Assembly: GCA_946538875.1 (NCBI GenBank)
Contig: CAMNHD010000114.1
Coordinates: 1-5,867 of the forward strand
From: an uncultured Treponema sp.
GTDB taxonomy: Bacteria; Spirochaetota; Spirochaetia; Treponematales; Treponemataceae
Direction of reading: 5' to 3'
DNA length: 5,867 bases
The notes under the pieces: generated by a model
What the model was told of the DNA's origin: nothing
Databases searched by the model: none
Seen by the model: only the letters and a program-made list of their open reading frames with translations
Made by a program: the position numbers and the translations under genes
Shown: one piece after another, positions 1 through 5,235 of the stretch
How the letters are laid out: every line of letters starts with the position of its first letter
Position numbering within the stretch: position 1 is the first letter of the stretch

Positions 1-1
1 G

Positions 2-874
2 GTAAGCAAAACTGTTGTTTCCACACTTTTCCACGAATTCCAGCATATGATTGACTTTGGAACCAAAGACATGCAGGATGTGGAGGTCAGTAACGACGAC
101 CACTGGTTCAACGAGATGCTTTCCATGATGGCGGAAGACCTTATGACTCAGCAGCTTGACCTTGAGGACGAGGATGATGCAGTAAGTGCCGCACGTCTTC
201 CGAACTTCAACAAATACTACTATTACTCAGGGCTTGCGGAATACCGTGATGACTCCAACTATTCTGTTCTGTCCTATTCAACTGCATACGCATTTGGTGC
301 CTACACTGTGCGCAACTACGGCGGCCCTCAGCTTATAAAGGAGATGAGCACCAATAAGTATTACGGCCTTGAGTGTATGATTCAGGCTATTAAGGCTCTG
401 GGCTATAGCTCTCTTGCTGACGGAAAAGAGGTGACTTCCGAAAATCTTCTGCAGGAATTTGTGCAGGCATGTGCTTTCAGGACTAAGTTCTCAAAGTCTA
501 ACAATCTTCCTTCATTCAATGTTCTTACCGGCTCACCGATTACTACGGACTATTATGGAAATGCTTCTACAAGCATTGTCAACACCCTGACCAGTACGCT
601 CAAGGGAATCAATCTGTTCTCAGACTCATACGGCTGGACCCAGGATGGTGTTGCCGGTAAGTTCTACGGACCGCTCACCTATGCCAAGGACAAGGGAACT
701 GTTACACGCCCGACCGGATTCCTCCTGCATACAGTGGGACAGGTCAGTTCAGGTTCTGATTCTGTGACGCTCTACTTTACCAACAGGCATGATGAGTACG
801 ACAAGACTTGGGTTTATATCCAGGATAACTACGACAATTCAAATCTTGACAGCACAAAAGTGGAAACTTACTAG
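2..874 (+). CDS. M30 (hyicolysin-like) zinc metalloprotease, C-terminal part, 5' end outside window
   Basis: Partial gene: the reading frame is open from base 2, so the ATG at 47 is an internal methionine and not the start. Read from base 2, the fragment has 290 residues. It begins a few residues before HEFQH (residues 11-15, bases 32-46), the HExxH zinc site in which two His bind zinc and Glu is the general base. About 23 residues after the second His comes WFNEMLSMMAEDL. Its first Glu (residue 38) is the likely third zinc ligand, as in the W-x-N-E-G-x-S-x-x-A-E-D-L pattern of peptidase family M30. A later SYSTAYAFGAYTVRNYGG stretch also fits M30. The roughly 240-residue C-terminal region is rich in Tyr, Asn, Asp and Ser, which suits an exported protein, but the signal peptide would lie upstream of the window. 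It ends with tandem TAG codons. The M29 aminopeptidase gene starts 12 bases later, so co-transcription is likely. The family call is from motif memory; substrate is unknown. Confidence 0.8.
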   Translation, partial: VSKTVVSTLFHEFQHMIDFGTKDMQDVEVSNDDHWFNEMLSMMAEDLMTQQLDLEDEDDAVSAARLPNFNKYYYYSGLAEYRDDSNYSVLSYSTAYAFGAYTVRNYGGPQLIKEMSTNKYYGLECMIQAIKALGYSSLADGKEVTSENLLQEFVQACAFRTKFSKSNNLPSFNVLTGSPITTDYYGNASTSIVNTLTSTLKGINLFSDSYGWTQDGVAGKFYGPLTYAKDKGTVTRPTGFLLHTVGQVSSGSDSVTLYFTNRHDEYDKTWVYIQDNYDNSNLDSTKVETY

Positions 875-886
875 TAGGTCTTGGGT

Positions 887-2158
887 ATGGGATTGTTTGA
901 CAAAAAAGACAAGACTCCGGCACAGACTGTAATAGAAAACGTCTGTGCTGTAAAGAAAAACGAAAGGGTTCTGATTGTCGCGAACCCGGAGACAAATATT
1001 ATTGCACAGAAGCTTTTTACTGCGGCTATTGACTGTGGTGCCAGGCCCGTGCTTGTGTACCAGAGCCGCAAATCTGCCATGGACAATGCCGAGGAAGCGG
1101 TTGTGGGTGCGCTCAAGTCGGGACCTGATGTGCTGCTTTCTGTCTCTTCCGGTAAGTTCGGCAAAGATTCCGAGGCAATTGCAAAGCCTTACGAGCTTGA
1201 CGGTGTGGTATACGACAATACCTTTGACTATCTGCTTTACGGTAAAAAGACTATGCGTGCCGTCTGGACTCCCGGCCTTACCCAGGATATGTTTGAACGG
1301 ACGGTAAACATTGACTACAAGGCTCTCTCTGAGCGCTGCGGTGCATTGTGTGCCAGATACAGGGAGGTTGTTCAGGTGCATGTGACTTCGCCCAATGGCA
1401 CGGACATTGTGGTGCCGGTTGCGGGGCGAACTCCTTTTACTGACAACGGTGATTTTTCAAAGCCGGGTAGTGGCGGTAACATTCCTGCGGGAGAAGTGTT
1501 TATCAGTCCGGTGGTCGGAAGCGGTAACAGAGTTGTGATGGAAGGTGCCAAAAAGGTTTCTTCTGTGCTGGACTTCTTTGCAGGAAGAAAAAATTCCGGC
1601 CAATCTGGGCAATCAGGCCAATCCGGTCAGGAAGAAGCTGCTTTGGCTGCAGCCGCTTCCCCGGAAAAAGAAGGGTGCTCTGGTACCATTGTGTTTGACG
1701 GCAGCATGACTTTTAGTGACGGGGATGCTCTTTTGGAGACTCCGATTACGGTGACTGTTGAGGAAGGCTTTGTAAAGAATGTGAGCGGTGGCGAAGAGGC
1801 TAAGCGTCTGCTTAAGGACATAATTGCGGCCGAACGGGAAGCGCTTGCACTTGAAGCTTCCGGAAAAATTCCTCAGGGACAGGGTGCTGTGTACTGCCGG
1901 AATGCGCGTAACATCGGAGAACTTGGCATAGGCTTGAACCCTGCGGCAAGTGTCACGGGAAATATGCTGGAGGATGAGAAGGCTTTCCGTACCTGCCATT
2001 TTGCAATCGGTCAGAATTATGACGGGGATGCTCCGGCACTGATACACTTTGACGGTGTGGTGAGAAATCCTACTATTGTGTTCAAATATGCTGACGGGTC
2101 CGAGTTCACTGTACTTGACAATGGTGAACTTCAGGATATGAACAGTAATCAGCGGTAA
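887..2158 (+). CDS. M29-family metallo-aminopeptidase (leucyl aminopeptidase / aminopeptidase T type)
   Basis: Predicted cytoplasmic two-metal exopeptidase that removes N-terminal residues from peptides; 423 residues. The N-terminal half has the alpha/beta fold typical of COG2309. The C-terminal half carries candidate metal ligands in the expected order: Glu203 in IPAGEVFISP, Glu345 in IGELGIGLNP, His371 in CHFAIG, and His387/Asp389 in the H-x-D of IHFDGVV. All ligands appear present, so the enzyme is probably active. ATG 887 is preferred over the in-frame TTG at 881 because AGGT at 877-880 is 6 bases from the ATG but touches the TTG. An unusual insertion of about 45-50 residues (near residues 212-264) sits between the first Glu ligand and the GTIVFDGS strand; it contains a helix-like segment, four SGQ repeats and an Ala/Glu-rich linker. 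The gene lies 12 bases after the M30 protease gene, suggesting joint peptide breakdown. The family call is strong; substrate preference cannot be read from the sequence. Confidence 0.9.
   Translation: MGLFDKKDKTPAQTVIENVCAVKKNERVLIVANPETNIIAQKLFTAAIDCGARPVLVYQSRKSAMDNAEEAVVGALKSGPDVLLSVSSGKFGKDSEAIAKPYELDGVVYDNTFDYLLYGKKTMRAVWTPGLTQDMFERTVNIDYKALSERCGALCARYREVVQVHVTSPNGTDIVVPVAGRTPFTDNGDFSKPGSGGNIPAGEVFISPVVGSGNRVVMEGAKKVSSVLDFFAGRKNSGQSGQSGQSGQEEAALAAAASPEKEGCSGTIVFDGSMTFSDGDALLETPITVTVEEGFVKNVSGGEEAKRLLKDIIAAEREALALEASGKIPQGQGAVYCRNARNIGELGIGLNPAASVTGNMLEDEKAFRTCHFAIGQNYDGDAPALIHFDGVVRNPTIVFKYADGSEFTVLDNGELQDMNSNQR
1595..1630 (+). repeat. Four tandem Ser-Gly-Gln (9-base) units inside the M29 gene
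   Basis: Four consecutive codon triplets encode SGQ-SGQ-SGQ-SGQ, followed directly by an Ala/Glu-rich stretch. The units differ at synonymous positions: Ser is TCC, TCT, TCA, TCC; Gly is GGC, GGG, GGC, GGT; Gln is CAA three times, then CAG. They are therefore not a fresh slippage expansion, and the peptide pattern seems to have been kept while the DNA drifted. It is probably a flexible surface linker within the inserted loop. Confidence 0.85.
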
Positions 2159-2179
2159 TATTTTACCATAATTGACGGT

Positions 2180-2196
2180 TTTTGGCTGGGCCAAAA
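2180..2196 (+). repeat. Short perfect inverted repeat (stem-loop) ahead of the small exported-protein gene
   Basis: TTTTGGC pairs with GCCAAAA to form a 7-base-pair stem around a TGG loop. It lies in the 51-base gap between the M29 gene and the next gene, with its 3' edge three bases before the GGAGG ribosome binding site. There is no T-run after the stem on either strand, so it is a poor intrinsic terminator. It could affect translation start or RNA stability, or it may be chance. Confidence 0.5.
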
Positions 2197-2199
2197 CAC

Positions 2200-2204
2200 G
2201 GAGG
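2200..2204 (+). promoter_or_regulatory. Ribosome binding site GGAGG for the gene at 2210
   Basis: GGAGG ends five bases before the ATG at 2210, and this fixes the start of the small exported protein. It sits just after the 2180-2196 stem-loop. Confidence 0.8.
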
Positions 2205-2209
2205 CTTTT

Positions 2210-2710
2210 ATGAAAAAAATTGGCATGATTATTTTTGCGGCGGTATTGCCCCTGGCTTTTGCGTTTTCAGACGAAGACGGAAACAAAGAGGCTCAGGCTC
2301 CGGAGATTAAGTTGAATATTGAACTTCAGAAGCCCGGCTATGGTGAGGGCGGCGGTTCCGGGGCTGCAGGCCTTCCGCATGCGGGAACACTTCCTGCGCC
2401 GGAAGAAATGGGCAGCACGGCTGCTGTGATTCCACAGGATGATGCTCAGCAGGCTTTTTACAAGCAGTATACAGGCAAACTCAAGATTAAGGGAAAGAAC
2501 GAAAAGCGTACAATTACGCTCAAGGTCAAGAAAGACAGGACTTACACGCTTATACTTGCCGATGAGGCTCTGTCTGCCCAGGTGAACAAACTTAAGAACA
2601 AGAATGTGACGGTCACAGCCTGTTTTGATTCTGAGCAGGATGCGGAAGATGCAAAGGTTCTGCGCATACTTGACTGCAGCCTGCCCAAAAAGACTTCTGC
2701 TAAGAAGTGA
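2210..2710 (+). CDS. Small exported protein of unknown function with a C-terminal beta-rich domain
   Basis: 166 residues; I do not recognise the family. The start is fixed by GGAGG at 2200-2204. Residues 1-20 form a classical signal peptide: Lys-Lys, a hydrophobic core, and likely cleavage after Ala18 (AFA) or Ser20. No Cys lies near the cleavage site, so it is not a lipoprotein. Residues 21-85 are low-complexity, with a Gly-rich linker (about 43-59) and Pro/Ala-rich stretches. Residues 87-157 alternate short strands and turns (YTGKLKIKG, RTITLKVKK, TYTLILAD, NVTVTACF, KVLRILDCS), with a helix-like segment after the third strand and Cys at 138 and 156. This order resembles a small OB-fold or similar beta barrel; that is inference. 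The Lys-rich tail ends KKTSAKK. It follows the M29 gene by 51 bases and may be co-transcribed. Its last 11 bases overlap the 3' end of the opposite-strand ABC ATPase gene. Confidence 0.8.
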   Translation: MKKIGMIIFAAVLPLAFAFSDEDGNKEAQAPEIKLNIELQKPGYGEGGGSGAAGLPHAGTLPAPEEMGSTAAVIPQDDAQQAFYKQYTGKLKIKGKNEKRTITLKVKKDRTYTLILADEALSAQVNKLKNKNVTVTACFDSEQDAEDAKVLRILDCSLPKKTSAKK

Positions 2711-3581
2711 CCTTCTGCATCTGGAGTATGGCGTCCGAAGTCTGCTGAAGTGACTCCTTGGTCATATCCTCGCTGTGCTTGAGCATGGAGACCGGCACTC
2801 CGTAGGCTTTTTCCAGGGCGCTGTCGGTCATCACCTCGTCGACTGTGCCGTAATCCATGTCCCTGTTCGGGTAGAAGAGCAGCACCTTGTCGGCAAAGCG
2901 GCGGGTAAGGTCCAGTTCGTGCATTGAAATGAATATCACGGTTCCGGTCTGAGCGGTAAAGGCCTTAAGGTAGGCAAGCGATTTTTCCTTCTGCTTCTGC
3001 TCCATTGCGAACATAGGTTCGTCCATGAATACTGCGGGACTTCCGTAAAGCAGGCTGAACGCAAGCAGTACCCTTTGAATCTCACCCTTGCTCAGTGCTG
3101 TAAGGGAACGTTCCAGTACAGAATCAAGCTCAAAAACTTCTATCACCTGAGAAAGAAGATTGTCCTGAACACTTTGACCCGGAATGTTGACTGCATTTGC
3201 ATTTCCTTCAAGACTGCCGTTTTTGTACACGTAGTCCAGCAGCTGGTAAACAGGTTCCGTGGTTTCAAATTCCATATTCTGATAGATTACCGAGGCGAGC
3301 ATGTTCTTTAGTTCAGGTTCAAGTGCTGTGATGTTGCGCCCAAAGAGAGAACAGCTGCCGGTCTGGGGAACGAGGCGGCCTGAGGCCAGCATCATGAATG
3401 TGCTTTTTCCAGAACCGTTAGGGCCGGTAAGACTGATAAGGTGCGAGCCGTCTTCTACTGGAATTTCCCCGGTAAAGTGCTCAAAAATGTTCTTAGGAGC
3501 AATCTGCTTTCCTTCCTGGTCCACATTTTCCGGATCGGCAGGATAAGCGAATGTAACGTCGTTGAATTGAATGCAAGTCAT
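2700..3581 (-). CDS. ABC transporter-type ATP-binding protein, no permease in window
   Basis: 293 residues from ATG 3581; an in-frame TTG at 3590 would add three residues, and neither has a strong ribosome binding site. It is an ATPase of the ABC class and would act at the inner face of the membrane or as a soluble ABC protein. Visible motifs: possible A-loop aromatic at FAYPAD (Tyr13), Walker A GPNGSGKS (53-60), Q-loop Gln101 (IYQN), signature LSKGEIQR (163-170) in place of LSGGQ, Walker B AVFMDEP (183-189) with catalytic Glu188, and H-loop His221 (ISMHE). All catalytic residues are therefore present. The region between A-loop and Walker A is longer than usual, and a stretch of about 35 residues before the signature (NGSLEGNANAVNIPGQ) looks loop-like. 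No membrane subunit or binding protein is encoded nearby, so substrate is unknown. It overlaps the preceding plus-strand gene by 11 bases, tail to tail, and is divergent from the NlpC/P60 gene. Confidence 0.88.
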   Translation of the reverse strand: MTCIQFNDVTFAYPADPENVDQEGKQIAPKNIFEHFTGEIPVEDGSHLISLTGPNGSGKSTFMMLASGRLVPQTGSCSLFGRNITALEPELKNMLASVIYQNMEFETTEPVYQLLDYVYKNGSLEGNANAVNIPGQSVQDNLLSQVIEVFELDSVLERSLTALSKGEIQRVLLAFSLLYGSPAVFMDEPMFAMEQKQKEKSLAYLKAFTAQTGTVIFISMHELDLTRRFADKVLLFYPNRDMDYGTVDEVMTDSALEKAYGVPVSMLKHSEDMTKESLQQTSDAILQMQKVTS

Positions 3582-3666
3582 AACAGTCAAAGATTACAGG
3601 ATATTTCGTAATTATGGAAGAGGTTTGTTGTTCCGATAATAAATGTCAGGGTTCTCAGGAGGAATT
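3582..3666. promoter_or_regulatory. Divergent intergenic region between ABC ATPase and NlpC/P60 genes
   Basis: This 85-base region must hold the start signals for both directions unless the ABC gene is read from elsewhere. On the plus strand GATAAT at 3635-3640 is a good -10 candidate for the NlpC/P60 gene, but the hexamer 17 bases upstream (TTATGG, 3612-3617) is a poor -35. On the minus strand TAATCT at 3591-3596 is a possible -10, again with a weak -35 (TTCCAT). I see no clear operator palindrome. Confidence 0.35.
3657..3662 (+). promoter_or_regulatory. Ribosome binding site AGGAGG for the NlpC/P60 gene
   Basis: A consensus AGGAGG lies four bases before ATG 3667. It decides the start: the in-frame ATG at 3643 lies upstream of this site and would place eight non-signal residues before the MKK signal peptide. 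Confidence 0.88.
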
Positions 3667-4203
3667 ATGAAAAAAAACACGATTTTTACAATGCTGGCGG
3701 TGGCTTTGCTGGCCTGCGCCTTGCCGGTTTTTGCAAAGACCAAGGTTTCCAGCCAAAGACAGGAACTGATAGATTACGGAATGAAGCTTAGAGGCTCCCC
3801 GTACAAATATGCGGGAAGAACTAAAGCCGGCTTTGACTGCAGCGGATTTGTTTCATACGTGGCAAAGAATGCGCTTGGAATAACCCTTACTCCGCAGACT
3901 TCGCAGATGTATGCGAATATGACGCACATCAAGGAGTCGGAACGTGAGCCGGGAGACCTTATGTTCTTTGCAGTAAAGGGCAGCGACGGAATTCTCAGAA
4001 TCAATCATGTGTCTATCTATCTGGGAGTCTACAATGGTTCGGGAAAATTCCACGGAAAGCGGCTCATGCTTCATGCGGCGAGTGACGGTCCCCAGACTGG
4101 CGTAATCGTGAGTGCAATAGACGAGCGTTACTGGAAGAATCACTTTTACGGCTATGCAAGATTTCTTCCTGCCACCAGGGAACAATCGTCCTCAAAGCAG
4201 TAA
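3667..4203 (+). CDS. Exported NlpC/P60-family peptidoglycan endopeptidase
   Basis: 178 residues. NlpC/P60 enzymes are cysteine peptidases that cut peptide cross-links or stems in the cell wall, often after D-Glu. The start is set by AGGAGG and by the signal peptide (residues 1-23, MKKN then a hydrophobic core ending PVFA). Cys17 in LLAC could instead be a relaxed lipobox, so the protein may be periplasmic or lipid-anchored. The catalytic domain covers about residues 30-168. The nucleophile is Cys58 in FDCSGFVSYV, the catalytic His is His114 in INHVSIYLG, and His136 in MLHAASDG is the likely third polar residue. EPGDLMFF (94-101) is another family hallmark. There is no SH3, LysM or other wall-binding domain, so this is a minimal single-domain hydrolase. 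A lipoprotein gene follows within 8-29 bases, presumably in the same operon. Confidence 0.93.
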   Translation: MKKNTIFTMLAVALLACALPVFAKTKVSSQRQELIDYGMKLRGSPYKYAGRTKAGFDCSGFVSYVAKNALGITLTPQTSQMYANMTHIKESEREPGDLMFFAVKGSDGILRINHVSIYLGVYNGSGKFHGKRLMLHAASDGPQTGVIVSAIDERYWKNHFYGYARFLPATREQSSSKQ

Positions 4204-4232
4204 CGAATCTGATGGAGAAATGTTTGTTTAGT

Positions 4233-4994
4233 ATGAGCAGAAGAAAATATCTTTATTCAGTAGCATATTTGGTTTGTTTGTTCGCATTGACCGGTTGTGG
4301 TGCAAAACTCAGCATAAAGGCAAATGCCGACCAGAGCACGGATATTGCTTTTTCCATGGATGTTGGAAAGACTGTCATCGATACCATGAACAAGGCTTCT
4401 CAGGGTATAATGATGATCAGCGATACTGCTGATGCCTTCGGGACTCCGTCACTTCCCGCACAGTTGTTTTCTGCGGAGAACATCAAAAAGGCGCTTGTTA
4501 ACACTGATCTGCATGACACAAAGGTGGCGACTCCTTCTGCAAGTTCTGTGGAACTGAGCGGCACACTTGCTGCGCCTAAGAACCAGCAGTACACAGCCGG
4601 AGCGGTTAAGGCGGCCAATTTCCTGACATGCACGGCTAATTCGCTGACTGTGATACTGTCGCCTGATACGGTGCAGCAGATTGCGGGACAACTTCCTGTT
4701 GAGGAACAGTCTTACCTTGACCTGCTGATGGCACCGGTTTTGACGGGGGAAGAAATGGATAAGGAAGACTACCTTGCCACCATAGCCCTGATTTACGGTG
4801 AAGATTTGGCTTCCGAGATGAGCGGGGCAAGCGTTGATATTGAACTTGAGTCGCCGTCCGGTAAGAAGATTAAAAAAACAGCCCTTGCCGGTGTGGACAA
4901 GAGCCGTGTTAATGGAAGCAAAGTTTCATTTTCGCTCCCATTGGTTGAACTGCTTACGATGACCGGGGCCAGGACGTTCAGCATCACTTGGTGA
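4233..4994 (+). CDS. Lipoprotein of unknown function
   Basis: 253 residues from ATG 4233; I do not recognise the family. It has a textbook lipoprotein signal: SRRK, a hydrophobic stretch, then lipobox LTGC with lipid-modified Cys22 followed by Gly. ATG 4233 gives a clean signal peptide with GGAGA at 4214-4218, 14 bases upstream (rather far). ATG 4212 would add MEKCLFS and has no ribosome binding site; both are possible. The mature part begins with a strand-rich segment (KLSIKANADQSTDIAFSMDV), loosely like the DUF3153/LppM lipoprotein pattern in which a strand after the lipid anchor carries an S/D-G-S turn; this similarity is weak. A helical middle includes Glu/Asp-rich runs, and the C-terminus returns to short strands (KVSFSLPLVELL, RTFSITW). 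It follows the NlpC/P60 gene closely, suggesting an envelope role. The gene ends 18 bases from the convergent slyX. Confidence 0.85.
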   Translation: MSRRKYLYSVAYLVCLFALTGCGAKLSIKANADQSTDIAFSMDVGKTVIDTMNKASQGIMMISDTADAFGTPSLPAQLFSAENIKKALVNTDLHDTKVATPSASSVELSGTLAAPKNQQYTAGAVKAANFLTCTANSLTVILSPDTVQQIAGQLPVEEQSYLDLLMAPVLTGEEMDKEDYLATIALIYGEDLASEMSGASVDIELESPSGKKIKKTALAGVDKSRVNGSKVSFSLPLVELLTMTGARTFSITW

Positions 4995-5012
4995 CGCAAT
5001 GGCCGTCAAGGC

Positions 5013-5225
5013 CTAGTAGTGTGGCGGTTTCCTGTTAGGAATGTCGCCTTCCAGCTGATCGGCCATATCCTTTACCTTCTGCGCAAGAAGTTTGTTCTCC
5101 TTGTGCAGAAGCTCGATAGTCCTGGTGTGTTCCACAGTCACATCCTGCAGTTCATTCACAAAGTTTTCAAGATACGCAAGCTTTGTTTCCAGCCTGATAA
5201 TCTGATCCTGTATTTCCGAATCCAT
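5013..5225 (-). CDS. slyX: SlyX family protein
   Basis: 70 residues. SlyX is a short, conserved, cytoplasmic coiled-coil protein of unknown molecular function. The whole chain from about residue 8 to 59 has heptad-like spacing of Leu/Ile/Val (RLETKLAYLENFVNELQ, then TIELLHKENKLLAQKV), and the C-terminus ends KPPHY, the P-P-H-Y signature of the family. Length is typical. ATG 5225 has AAGGA five bases upstream, and this ribosome binding site overlaps the stop codon of the upstream nuclease gene (8-base gap). Translation is therefore probably coupled to that gene. The Glu/Asp-rich N-terminus and lack of a signal peptide fit a cytosolic protein. Confidence 0.93.
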   Translation of the reverse strand: MDSEIQDQIIRLETKLAYLENFVNELQDVTVEHTRTIELLHKENKLLAQKVKDMADQLEGDIPNRKPPHY

Positions 5226-5230
5226 GGCAG

Positions 5231-5235
5231 TCCTT
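5231..5235 (-). promoter_or_regulatory. slyX ribosome binding site overlapping the upstream stop codon
   Basis: On the minus strand AAGGA ends five bases before the slyX ATG. Its first two bases lie in the TAA stop (5234-5236) of the nuclease gene. This arrangement favours translational coupling of the two genes. Confidence 0.75.

Noticed and set aside
881..886. TTG start for the M29 gene
   Set aside because: The nearest AGGT ends at base 880 and leaves no spacing for TTG, whereas ATG 887 has suitable spacing.
839..1381. Long open frame on the minus strand opposite the M29 gene
   Set aside because: Its protein has no recognisable domain or signal, and it lies opposite a well-supported gene with intact family motifs.
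1613..2194. Long open frame on the minus strand opposite the 3' half of the M29 gene
   Set aside because: It is fully opposite conserved metal-ligand motifs of the M29 protein; composition is not protein-like and no ribosome binding site is evident.
3643..3666. Earlier ATG start for the NlpC/P60 gene
   Set aside because: The AGGAGG at 3657-3662 lies inside this extension and serves ATG 3667, which begins a typical MKK signal peptide.
4992..5012. Possible bidirectional terminator between the lipoprotein gene and slyX (TGACG...CGTCA and GGCC...GGCC pairings)
   Set aside because: The stems are only 4-5 bp, the two pairings compete with each other, and no T-run follows on either strand.
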